Positions 27,301 through 34,828 of a DNA stretch of 64,000 bases are shown here, piece by piece. Source of the stretch: Lachnospiraceae bacterium UBA3732 (GTDB taxonomy: Bacteria > Bacillota > Clostridia > Lachnospirales > Lachnospiraceae); contig DFHD01000083.1 of the NCBI GenBank assembly GCA_002372545.1, positions 8,837 to 72,836 on the forward strand, given 5' to 3'. The position numbers and the translations under genes are program-made. The notes under the pieces are model-generated. The model made no database searches. It saw only the letters and a list, made by a program, of their open reading frames with translations, and was not told where the DNA came from. Numbering within the stretch: the first letter of the stretch is position 1; every line of letters starts with the position of its first letter.

Positions 27301-27732
27301 AAGCTGGCTGACCCGAAGATCAGTAAGTCGGATTATCTTCGCTCGATCTGCACATGCCTTGCTTTGTACCAGACGTCCAAGCCTTCCTTCTTTGAGAAAA
27401 TATTTGATAGTAGTAAAAACCTGGATGAGTATAAGAATACCGTTGAAGGTATTGCCAAAATGAAGTACTCCGATAAAGAACTGAAGGCTGTCGGTTCCGT
27501 ATACGGCATCGAAAGGGTAATGCGGAGTGAGGAAAAGAATTTCGGCCAGCCCGGACATAAGCGTCTGACGGTGGAAGAGATCAAGAAGGTCTATGACAAG
27601 ACGCTTAAGAGTACGATGAACCATAAAACAGCTGAGCAGAAGATACGGGAAAATCTGCATAAGGAGCATATGAAGCATCAGCAGAATGAACGAGAATACA
27701 GAAATAAACTCGTGTCTCAGCCGAAAAAGTAG
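24397..27732 (+). CDS. Large unknown soluble helical protein (1111 aa)
   Basis: A highly charged, Lys/Glu/Asp-rich protein with long predicted helices (for example about 225-260, 720-790 and 1065-1111), no signal peptide, no membrane helix and no nucleotide-binding motif that I can see. The last 40 residues are very basic and helical (H-K-T-A-E-Q-K-I-R-E-N-L-H-K-E-H). The start follows AGAAAGGAAG. A strong double-hairpin terminator follows, so it is a single-gene unit with its own operator-like palindrome. I do not recognise the family; a structural or scaffold role is only a guess. Confidence 0.75.
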   Translation: MGVTEDLRTLKLRKDYKAVVDLMYNTKDAEAVDGFIRDLTRPVDVNGVKRLSNMDLEDLVGIWKEMNKMNCQIILEKGRSIDEWEQKIIRGEVEGAELIVEDPKLRRQVAHDIVIVREGDMINAAFNFTGLIKRETMNVKIGGQSVQEYLESMVHGIINEFAAQNGMNSAEYMDYQNEAGDLNTKENSIDFKVKSGELKPGEMLFGQLPAEIMRIRNCKTEEDLVAYEKSVEDTVKKKEKFLKEMTDSVEKAKTLLAEYTKLADEDLETDYDDVLVALEAYTHLGKDYRYINKDIGLDMITKGIDSMNSSKAISDIEETLKDIPGADSLKAFVKEVKEGPLNSGIKNPSTKAEKKILRMINVERRRRKMENDDFNYRVNDILENHKSPFNLQNFYNFVTFLQNIKDFYPEKADVIDDLAGRMADKMVELQSNPNKKTVKNAFGSTENVDFIIDEKDKRDIVGLIVETDKLMKSLKGYEENSVPDRILKEFDRQLKLYCSEDHELLLKSDSYFTDGFTSTFLTFPLPTFATGKKDKGNLPKFKEDMKRYEAMLKRIPFLDQLEARSNFAVNTLLPFEKNRAGGSVSEQDVESFNRKYQAYLAQEKKYFDTIKSISDKDKDIVENSVFVKNTVKQGFVGNWQEARFADAVLERNAFFRTMISKGWPVSDVNLLYDVKRVMKNMEQAKNNTFFSEEERARIAELEIKANEAFSKAEASYAHSPEVRKELLEGLREPVMAFVDLKYENEIERRKNLPTDEIKVLGKDSISELFDHAFARELNDFEVGNSPVALEMENGAPKAYGFDWNTIRNAVDQMVEDLEAVDPSWMRSSEKFRDMKTALLDLQKYTRNPYFGLMHDDPLQEHEVSMREFEKRLAEVRKYNEAYLNYKGEQFEKDAGRRDSSRKQKREQPRIRMALKMHSALSFMETKAGEIVNQEISLDPRTIEGKNRAKEIMKDVRKIIDGRLAEEEKKLADPKISKSDYLRSICTCLALYQTSKPSFFEKIFDSSKNLDEYKNTVEGIAKMKYSDKELKAVGSVYGIERVMRSEEKNFGQPGHKRLTVEEIKKVYDKTLKSTMNHKTAEQKIRENLHKEHMKHQQNEREYRNKLVSQPKK

Positions 27733-27744
27733 CAATAAGATGAT

Positions 27745-27803
27745 CGGGACAGGAATAGCCTGTCCCGCAGTGAAATTCCCACTGTATCGGTGGGAATTTT
27801 TTT
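27745..27803 (+). terminator. Tandem terminator hairpins
   Basis: CGGGACAGG/CCTGTCCCG (27745-27767) is followed at once by AAATTCCCAC/GTGGGAATTT (27773-27799) with a T tail. Both stems are perfect. Confidence 0.9.
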
Positions 27804-27864
27804 GTGGTAAGTATGTTATAATCAGAATCAGTTGAAGTGCATTTCATTTACGAGGCGTAGATTT

Positions 27865-28326
27865 ATGGATCAAAAGAAGACAACGGATCTGGAAAAAATA
27901 CTGGAGAATGTAAAAACGGATCAGTTTGAAGACTTTCAAAAGACTTACCGGAGTGAAATGATCGAGTCGGGAGATTCCTTTGTGGTTTATTTTCGGGAGG
28001 TCCTGCAGGAAAAGCATCTGACCCAGCAGACTGTATTCATCCGGGCGGACGTGCCGGAACGCTATGGTTATAAGCTTCTTTCCGGAGAAAAGCGCACACG
28101 GCAGCGGGATGTTATCCTTCGGCTTCTTTATGCGGCCGATTTTACTCTGGATGAGACCCAGAAGTTTCTTCGGATGTATGAACTCCCGGAGCTTTACGCG
28201 AAGATTCCCCGGGATGCTCTTCTGATGATCATATTTCGTGAGCATACGCGCAATATTCTGGAGATCAATGAACTGCTGAAGGGAAAGGGGTTCGATCCTC
28301 TCCGCACCAGCGGTGTCCAGGACTAA
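27865..28326 (+). CDS. Lambda-repressor-like HTH protein
   Basis: 153 residues. The central part (about 50-105) reads as an XRE-like HTH: K-H-L-T-Q-Q-T-V-F, Y-G-Y-K-L-L-S-G-E-K-R-T-R-Q-R-D-V-I-L-R-L. The rest is helical and ends in P-R-D-A-L-L-M-I-I. The ATG at 27865 follows ACGAGGCG; an upstream in-frame ATG at 27832 lacks a ribosome site. Proteins of this shape are often found near eukaryote-type Ser/Thr kinases in clostridia, and one lies 1.2 kb downstream. It may be a regulator or a kinase target; this is inference. Confidence 0.65.
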   Translation: MDQKKTTDLEKILENVKTDQFEDFQKTYRSEMIESGDSFVVYFREVLQEKHLTQQTVFIRADVPERYGYKLLSGEKRTRQRDVILRLLYAADFTLDETQKFLRMYELPELYAKIPRDALLMIIFREHTRNILEINELLKGKGFDPLRTSGVQD

Positions 28327-28463
28327 ATATCCCGGATTTTCGAAAGGTTTCCGCCTGACCTACCAGCTGTTTTCATGTCGGGAAATGTCCTCCGGTACAA
28401 AATCCCGTGTGATCATAACAGACAGGATGGGGGTAGAATAAAGAAAAAGGAGATGTACTACAG

Positions 28464-29393
28464 ATGAAAAAAGGATTGAAATGGGTGATCATCAGTGTTC
28501 TTGGTATCGGTATAGTTGGTGCCGCCCTGGGGAAGGGAAAGGATAAGGATGAGGAAACAACAAAACAGATTGTGACGGAAGGAAACTCAGCTCACGGAAC
28601 AGTAACGGAATCAAGCACCGAGAAGCAGACGGAAAAGGCCGTGAATGCGCAGGCTGTCTCCATTGATGAACAGGTTTTACTGGATTGGAACGGAGTAAAG
28701 GTTACAGCAACGGGATACAGTAAGGATAAAATCTGGGGGGATGGGATCGATGTTCTTGTAGAGAATGATTCAGATCAGACAGTGACCATTGGGCTGAATG
28801 CGTTGATCGTAAATGATTATATGGTATTTGATCTCTTCTCCTGTGAGGTAGCTGCAGGAAAGAAGGCAAATGATACTATTCATTTGTTTGACAATGGACT
28901 CGAGGCGGCGGGGATAGAAACAGTTGGAAAGGTTGAACTGTATTTCCATGTTTATGATGGTGATTGGAAAAAGCTGTATGACAGCGAAGTTGTAGAAATT
29001 CATACATCGGCGTATTCTTCCATGGATTCCGGAAGCTATACAGGTGGAACCGAGCTTTACAATGAGGGTGGTATTCGTATCATAGGCAAAGCGGTAGATG
29101 AAGACAGTATTTTTGGCAAAGCGATTGTTTTTTATATAGAAAATAATTCAGGCAGAAATATCGGGGTTACAGCAGATGAATTATCGATCAACGGGTTTAT
29201 GATGACGCCTTATTTTTCGTCCACAGTATATGATGGGAAAAAGGCCATCGATGACTTGACGCTTCTCTCCAGTGAACTGGAGAAAAACAATATCACTTCC
29301 GTGGATGATGTAGAGCTGAAATTCCACATTTATGATAATGATTCGTATGAATCCATTACGGATTCTGAGACGATCAAATTTCAAACAAAATAA
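28464..29393 (+). CDS. Membrane-anchored protein with two tandem homologous domains
   Basis: 309 residues. The N-terminus has a helix (about 6-24) with no lipobox cysteine, then a Thr/Glu/Ser-rich linker to about residue 70. Two repeats of about 110 residues follow (about 72-180 and 195-308). They share the pattern G-x-x-V/I x x x G ... D-x-I-x-G x x I/V x x V/Y x-E-N-x-S, and each ends in V-E-L-x-F-H-V/I-Y-D. This is an internal duplication of a beta domain of the kind seen in secreted DUF proteins. AAAAAGGAG precedes the ATG. It lies between the HTH gene and the kinase gene, so a sensing or envelope role is possible. Confidence 0.7.
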   Translation: MKKGLKWVIISVLGIGIVGAALGKGKDKDEETTKQIVTEGNSAHGTVTESSTEKQTEKAVNAQAVSIDEQVLLDWNGVKVTATGYSKDKIWGDGIDVLVENDSDQTVTIGLNALIVNDYMVFDLFSCEVAAGKKANDTIHLFDNGLEAAGIETVGKVELYFHVYDGDWKKLYDSEVVEIHTSAYSSMDSGSYTGGTELYNEGGIRIIGKAVDEDSIFGKAIVFYIENNSGRNIGVTADELSINGFMMTPYFSSTVYDGKKAIDDLTLLSSELEKNNITSVDDVELKFHIYDNDSYESITDSETIKFQTK

Positions 29394-29575
29394 AGCCGGT
29401 CTCTGCTATTATTTTCAATTTACAATATCGTTTCCTTTCCTCTTTCGTTTATTTTTATAGAACATATCTGTGTTTTTATGATAGAATGAGTATATCAGCT
29501 ATACTGCGGATTAAATTGCTTTTTTGTATTCAGATATGCTGTTTAAATATATAGTTCGAGAGGCGGGATGAAGGG

Positions 29576-30769
29576 TTGATCGAAATACCGGACCGGATAA
29601 AAACTGAATACGACGTGATCGGCCCGATGGAAGATAGAGAAAACGTGATCTGTCTAAAAAAGAAGGATAGTGAAAAATGCTTTATCTTAAAGATGTTTCC
29701 CGGTGAGATGGGAAAACTGTTGAACGAGCTGCGGCGCCTTTCCCCGGCTGGTGTTCCGGTGATCCGGAAGATCATTACAGAGTATGCGGATCAGAAAAAC
29801 GGAACAAAAGGTCTTCTGTATGTCATCGAGGATGAAGTAGATGGCGATCGGTTGGACAGGTATATTGTTAAACACCGGAACGAGCTGAATGAGGCATGGG
29901 TGTATCATTTTTTGAATCATGTGACGTCAATCCTGACTGTCCTTCATACAGCCTCACCGCCGCTGATCCATAGAGACATCAAGCCGGAGAATATCATGAT
30001 CGGTGAGCACGGTGAGGTTTGGCTGCTGGACTTTAATATTTCCCGGTTCTATGAAAATAAGGCGGCCGGTGATCGCACCAACCGGGATACGTGGATCATG
30101 GGCACGGCCGGGTATGCCGCGCCGGAACAGTATGGCTTCATGGAAAGCGACGCCAGGTCGGATATATACAGTCTGGGGGCGACTCTCAAATATATTTTGG
30201 ATCAGACCGGAATAGAAAGCACAGAGCTTTATTCTGTGGCGGAGAAGTGCAGGCAGTTTAATCCGGCGGAAAGATATCAAAGCGTGGCAGAGCTCCGTAA
30301 GGCACTTGGTCGAAGGGTTTCCGCACCGGTTCCCGAGGATGAAACAAAGCCGGAGATCTGGCCGGATAAGGGGCTTTTTGTGGGATGTAACGGCGGCGGA
30401 ATGTATGGCAACAGGTATTATTCCTTTCTTCCGCCGGGTTTCAGGAGAGGATCGCTATGGCGTATGTTCTTTGCGTTTTTTGTCTATTATCTCCTGATCT
30501 ATGCCGTGATCCATTATGAGCCGAATATGAAGGAGATGCCGGTAAAATATCAGAACATGGATCTTTGGCTGAACAGGATCGGCCTTTCCATTACGATCGT
30601 CATTGGTGTACTGTTTGATTGTAATTACAGAAATATCTGGAATATATATCCGATGCTTCGAGACAGCTCAAAGGAAAAGCGGATCCTGCAGATCCTGCTG
30701 ATCGATCTGGCTGTGTTTATTCTTCTTGTGACCATTGTTGCTTCTGTTGAGTCAGTATGGAAGAAGTAA
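29576..30769 (+). CDS. Membrane eukaryote-type Ser/Thr protein kinase
   Basis: 397 residues, cytoplasmic kinase domain (about 10-245) followed by hydrophobic helices near 295-315, 340-360 and 370-392. The catalytic loop is H132-R-D-I-K-P-E-N, and the Mg-binding motif is D152-F-N in place of DFG; the Asp is kept. The activation segment ends G-T-A-G-Y-A-A-P-E-Q. The Gly-rich loop is poor (V-I-G-P-M-E-D), while K at about 43 (I-L-K-M-F) could be the ATP lysine. The start is TTG, since the ATG at 29569 stops after three codons. No PASTA domains, so it is not a PrkC orthologue. Targets are unknown. Confidence 0.85.
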   Translation: MIEIPDRIKTEYDVIGPMEDRENVICLKKKDSEKCFILKMFPGEMGKLLNELRRLSPAGVPVIRKIITEYADQKNGTKGLLYVIEDEVDGDRLDRYIVKHRNELNEAWVYHFLNHVTSILTVLHTASPPLIHRDIKPENIMIGEHGEVWLLDFNISRFYENKAAGDRTNRDTWIMGTAGYAAPEQYGFMESDARSDIYSLGATLKYILDQTGIESTELYSVAEKCRQFNPAERYQSVAELRKALGRRVSAPVPEDETKPEIWPDKGLFVGCNGGGMYGNRYYSFLPPGFRRGSLWRMFFAFFVYYLLIYAVIHYEPNMKEMPVKYQNMDLWLNRIGLSITIVIGVLFDCNYRNIWNIYPMLRDSSKEKRILQILLIDLAVFILLVTIVASVESVWKK

Positions 30770-30884
30770 AGGAGGAAGAAGCTGACAAAGCTATGGGTAT
30801 GAGCCTGATGCTCCGATGAATCGTTTCCCGCTATGCTTTACGTTTATTGATGGAAAATGCAGACAGGGAGGAGGCTGCGACAGG

Positions 30885-32267
30885 GTGGATGAACGGAAAA
30901 ATCGAAAATATACTTGGCTTTGGGTGATCGGCTGGATCGTGGTCTTTCCCATACCCCTGTCTCTTTGGCTGAGGGATAAGAATAAGATCCCAATGTTCAT
31001 CCGGCTGGCTATCGTCACCTTTGCGGCGCTCTTTTATGTGGCCTTTGCCAGGGCGTATGTGAAAGTGCGTAAGGAGCAGCGGGACCGGGATACTGTCCGG
31101 GTGTCCAACGAGGCGGAGCCGGATACAGGCCGGGAAGCCGGACAGGAGGAAGAGCAAAACCCTGTACAGAGTAAGGCGCCGGAGGATGGTCAGAGTTCGG
31201 GCCGGGAAACGGGGCAGAAGACTGAACAGGATGCGGAACAAAGTGAAACGCAGGAGAAAACGCAGGGCTATACAACAAAGGAGACGGAAGAGAAAAAAAC
31301 GGATGCGGCATCAGATCAAGAGGAAACCCGTAAGACGGTGGACGGGGATGCGCTCCGGAATCTGCTTCAGCGTGCTTCGGGTTTTACTCCGGAGGAACTG
31401 ATAAATGGGACTGCCTATGCCGGAGAACCGTCTGTACAGGTAAATGGCGGTGAGCCGTTATTCTGCGCTGAATGGGAAGATTTCACAGGCTTCGGTTCAG
31501 CTTTTTCAGATGCCGGTGAGATCCAGGCAGGCTATGTTCTTTCGGAGCTGGACCGGCTGGGAAGATGTGGCCCTGCGGCTGCGGTGCTCGGACCGGAGCT
31601 CATGCCAAAGGAAGAGCGGGGACAGATCGGAGATATCCGGCCAAGCGGCTGGCATACAGTGAAATATGATTTTCTGGAGGATCTTTATCTTTATAACCGG
31701 TGTCACCTTCTGAGCTATCAGCTGACGGGGCTGAATGCGGAGGAGAGAAATCTGATTACGGGCACCAGGTATCTGAATGTTCAGGGGATGGAGCCGTATG
31801 AAAGTCAGGTCGCTGACTATGTAAATCGGACGGGCCATCACATCTTATACCGGGTCACACCGGTTTATCTTGGAGAGAACCTTGTGGCTGACGGTGTTTT
31901 GATGGAGGCGCTTTCTCTTGAAGATGGGGGAAAGGGGCTGAAATTTGCTGTATATTGCTTTAATGTGCAGCCCGGTGTGGTGATCGAGTATGCTACCGGA
32001 GAAAGCTGGCCGGCCAACGTGAATACGGCGGATCAGAATGAACAGAACGTTTCCGTTGATGCGATGGAGACGGAAGATGATCCTGCTGATCCAAATGAAC
32101 CGGAAAGTGAGAAAACGTATATTCTGAATACCAACACCCATAAATTTCATAGGCCGACCTGCGGAAGCGTGTCGGATATGAAGGAAAAGAATAAGAGGGA
32201 ATATACCGGAACGAGAGATGAGGTCATCAGCATGGGCTACGTTCCATGCAAACGGTGCGATCCTTAA
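30885..32267 (+). CDS. Membrane-anchored DNA/RNA non-specific endonuclease
   Basis: About 460 residues. Two helices at the N-terminus (about 8-28 and 38-60), a Gln/Glu/Gly-rich linker (about 70-165) with loose Q-x-x-E-x-G repeats, then the nuclease domain (about 190-370) with Y-N-R-C-H-L-L carrying the catalytic His and N-L-I-T-G-T-R-Y-L-N. The last 45 residues contain H-R-P-T-C-G-S-V and P-C-K-R-C, a Cys/His pattern common at the end of such secreted clostridial nucleases. The start is probably GTG at 30885 after GGGAGGAGG; the open frame runs up to 30816. It would act at the cell surface on nucleic acid. A terminator follows. Confidence 0.82.
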   Translation: MDERKNRKYTWLWVIGWIVVFPIPLSLWLRDKNKIPMFIRLAIVTFAALFYVAFARAYVKVRKEQRDRDTVRVSNEAEPDTGREAGQEEEQNPVQSKAPEDGQSSGRETGQKTEQDAEQSETQEKTQGYTTKETEEKKTDAASDQEETRKTVDGDALRNLLQRASGFTPEELINGTAYAGEPSVQVNGGEPLFCAEWEDFTGFGSAFSDAGEIQAGYVLSELDRLGRCGPAAAVLGPELMPKEERGQIGDIRPSGWHTVKYDFLEDLYLYNRCHLLSYQLTGLNAEERNLITGTRYLNVQGMEPYESQVADYVNRTGHHILYRVTPVYLGENLVADGVLMEALSLEDGGKGLKFAVYCFNVQPGVVIEYATGESWPANVNTADQNEQNVSVDAMETEDDPADPNEPESEKTYILNTNTHKFHRPTCGSVSDMKEKNKREYTGTRDEVISMGYVPCKRCDP

Positions 32268-32312
32268 GAAAAGGGGTATATGCCAAAATAATAGTAAACC
32301 AAAAGCAGCGGA

Positions 32313-32353
32313 GGGGCTGTCGCACTAAATGATTAGTGCGACAGCCCCTTTTT
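32313..32353 (+). terminator. Very strong terminator
   Basis: A perfect 16-base stem (32313-32328 with 32333-32348), loop ATGA, followed by TTTTTC. Confidence 0.92.
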
Positions 32354-32428
32354 CTTTTTGAAAAAAGTAACTCTCACATGCCTTGCGGAGGAAGGCTGCT
32401 TCGAAAATACAATATCCGTCTCTGTCCG
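32347..32428 (+). repeat. 82-bp dispersed repeat, copy 2
   Basis: Matches 24184-24265 at 81 of 82 positions. It begins in the tail of the terminator above and ends just before the LexA-controlled promoter of the helicase gene. Confidence 0.95.
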
Positions 32429-32440
32429 GGGAAAAAAAAT

Positions 32441-32469
32441 TTGCCACACGAACAAATGTTTGATATAAT
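32441..32469 (+). promoter_or_regulatory. Promoter with LexA (SOS) box for the helicase gene
   Basis: TTGCCA (32441-32446) and TATAAT (32464-32469) are 17 bases apart. Between them CGAACAAATGTTTG (32449-32462) fits the Bacillus/Clostridium LexA consensus CGAACRNRYGTTYG at every position. LexA bound there would block the polymerase. Confidence 0.85.
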
Positions 32470-32506
32470 GCATTTATGCGGCTGAATGATGGAATCAAAT
32501 CCATTT

Positions 32507-32584
32507 TGAGGAATAAAACAAGTCTGATCTGTTATTGGAACTGAATGAGGAATAAAACATGTCTGATCTGTTATTGGAACTGAA
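32507..32584 (+). repeat. 39-bp tandem duplication of the helicase ribosome site and start
   Basis: Copies begin at 32507 and 32546. Both carry TGAGGAATAAAACA and the first codons (TCTGATCTGTTATTGGAA). The upstream copy reads AAG where the downstream copy has the ATG start, and runs into TAA, so only the second start is usable. Confidence 0.9.
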
Positions 32585-34730
32585 TGAAGAGCAAAGAGAG
32601 GCGGTAACCTCCACAGAGGGATATGTCCGTGTTTTGGCCGGGGCGGGCAGCGGAAAGACGAGGGCATTATCCCACCGGTTTGCCTATCTTGTGCAGGAGC
32701 TTGGCATTATGCCCGGGCATATTCTTTGCGTGACCTTTACCAATAAAGCGGCTAATGAGATGCGGCATAGGATCCATGGGCTGACGGGGGACAGGGATAC
32801 CGGCTATGTGAATACCTTTCACGGCTTCTGCGTTTCTGTTCTGCAGGAGGATGGCTTTGCTGTTCAGTACCCCAAAAGCTTTCTGGTGCTGGATAATGCG
32901 GATATCGATGATATGCTGAAGATCATCTACGAGGAAAGAAATCTGACTCTCCGGGATATGACCTTTCAGAACGCTAGAGATATGTTTGAGATGATCAAGC
33001 TTCGCGAGCGGCCGGATTATTACCGGGATCTGATCGATCTTTCACTGGATAATCTGAAGGAAAAATACGAGCAGGCAGATACGGTAAAGGATATTCTGTT
33101 TTATGGTTACCTCTATCAGGAAAAGAAGTGCTTTGGGCTGGATTACAATGATCTCATTCTGTTTACGCTGCATATTTTCCGGGAAAATCCGGAGATCCGG
33201 CTGAAATGGCAGAAGAGGCTGGAATATATTATGGTGGATGAATATCAGGATATCGACCCGCCCCAGCAGGAGCTGATGGAGGTCCTGCAGGATTATCATC
33301 ATAATCTTTTTGTGGTGGGAGACCCGGACCAGACCATCTATTCCTGGCGAGGGGCAGACGGGGACTACCTGATGGATTTTGACCAGGTCTTTCCGGGGAC
33401 GAAAACGATTTATATGATGAAGAATTACCGTTCAACGCCGGAGATCCTCCGGGCGGTAAATTCTCTGATCGATAAAAACGGTCACAGAATAAAGAAGGAG
33501 CTGCTCCCGGTAAGAAAGTCCGGAAAGCCGGTGGTCTGTCATCTGGCGAAAAATGCGGCGGAGGAAGCAGACTGGATCACGGGTGAGATCCTGGCGCTTC
33601 ATGGAATGGGGGTGCCTTACAGCGATATGGCTGTCCTTTATCGTGCCCATTATGTAACCCGGACTCTGGAGCAGGCGCTGATGCATGATCCGGCCACTGG
33701 ACTTCCCATTCCCTACATGATCTACTCCGGCGTTCCTTTTTACGGGAGGATGGAGATCAAGGATGCTCTCAGTTATCTCAGGATGATCATTTTCCGGGAC
33801 GACCTTTCCTTCCGGCGGATCGCCAACGTGCCGAAGCGGAATCTGGGAAAGAGGCGGATGGAATTCCTGGAGCGTTATGCGGGGGAGAATGGCTGCAGCC
33901 TGTATATGGCGCTCTATGAAAATCTGGAGCATGAGCTGTTCCGCGGTACAAAGGGGAAAGAATTTGTTGACCTGATCGAACGCTTTGCGGCGGAATCGGA
34001 AAAGCGGACGGTTTCCGAAACCTTTTCCCGGCTTCTGGATGAAAGCGGTTACGAGAAAATGCTTCGCACCGAGGGCGCGCAGGACCGTCTGGATAATCTT
34101 GCGGAGCTGAAGCAGTCCATTCTGGAATTCGAAACGACCTGCGGAGAGGAGGCCAGGCTGGAGGATTATCTCCGTTCTGTGGCACTCTTTTCCAATGCAG
34201 ATGCGGATGCGGGGCAGGAGGACAGGGTCAGGCTGATGACGGTGCATGCGGCGAAGGGACTGGAGTTCCCTTACGTTTTTCTCTGCGGACTGAATGAGGG
34301 GATCTTTCCGTCCAGGAAGATCAAATCTCTGGAGGAGATGGAAGAGGAAAGAAGGCTTTCCTTTGTGGCGATGACCAGGGCGGAGGATCAGTTATTTCTT
34401 TCCGCTGCAGGAGGAAATGGTTTTGACGGGATTCCCCGTTATCCCTCCCGTTTTATCATGGATATTGATGAGGAGCTGCTTACCTTTACGGAGACGCCGG
34501 ATCCGGTTTATATGAGCGTGACCAGAAAATATATTGAGAATGAGAGTATCTTTCTAAAGCCGGCAGAGGAACGGAATCTTCCGGAGCCGGGACAGCGGGT
34601 GGAGCATCCCGTATTCGGCCCGGGAACCGTTTTGGAGCTGCATTTAAAGGAACGCTGCTGTCTGATCCTGTTTGACGGAATGAAGACGCCGAGAGAGATC
34701 GGCTTCCAGATCCGGCTGAAAGAGCTTTGA
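32559..34730 (+). CDS. pcrA: ATP-dependent DNA helicase PcrA/UvrD
   Basis: A superfamily 1A 3'-5' helicase of 723 residues, for repair and removal of protein from DNA. Motif I A-G-A-G-S-G-K-T, Ia T-F-T-N-K-A-A-N-E-M, II V-D-E-Y-Q-D, III G-D-P-D-Q-T-I-Y-S-W-R-G, IV N-Y-R-S-T-P-E-I, V T-V-H-A-A-K-G-L-E-F, VI R-R-L-S-F-V-A-M-T-R-A. The C-terminal V-E-H-P-V-F-G-P-G-T-V segment is the tudor-like domain of PcrA that meets RNA polymerase. GAGGA lies 8 bases before the ATG. A LexA box in its promoter puts it under SOS control. Whether this is the only PcrA or a second UvrD paralogue cannot be told from this window. Confidence 0.92.
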   Translation: MSDLLLELNEEQREAVTSTEGYVRVLAGAGSGKTRALSHRFAYLVQELGIMPGHILCVTFTNKAANEMRHRIHGLTGDRDTGYVNTFHGFCVSVLQEDGFAVQYPKSFLVLDNADIDDMLKIIYEERNLTLRDMTFQNARDMFEMIKLRERPDYYRDLIDLSLDNLKEKYEQADTVKDILFYGYLYQEKKCFGLDYNDLILFTLHIFRENPEIRLKWQKRLEYIMVDEYQDIDPPQQELMEVLQDYHHNLFVVGDPDQTIYSWRGADGDYLMDFDQVFPGTKTIYMMKNYRSTPEILRAVNSLIDKNGHRIKKELLPVRKSGKPVVCHLAKNAAEEADWITGEILALHGMGVPYSDMAVLYRAHYVTRTLEQALMHDPATGLPIPYMIYSGVPFYGRMEIKDALSYLRMIIFRDDLSFRRIANVPKRNLGKRRMEFLERYAGENGCSLYMALYENLEHELFRGTKGKEFVDLIERFAAESEKRTVSETFSRLLDESGYEKMLRTEGAQDRLDNLAELKQSILEFETTCGEEARLEDYLRSVALFSNADADAGQEDRVRLMTVHAAKGLEFPYVFLCGLNEGIFPSRKIKSLEEMEEERRLSFVAMTRAEDQLFLSAAGGNGFDGIPRYPSRFIMDIDEELLTFTETPDPVYMSVTRKYIENESIFLKPAEERNLPEPGQRVEHPVFGPGTVLELHLKERCCLILFDGMKTPREIGFQIRLKEL

Positions 34731-34828
34731 TCCGGTTGAAATTTTATGTAGGAAACTGCAGAAAAAAGTGGTAGAATACGAAAGGTATTTTTATCAGCGT
34801 TGATGATCTGACTGATATGGGAGGCTGT

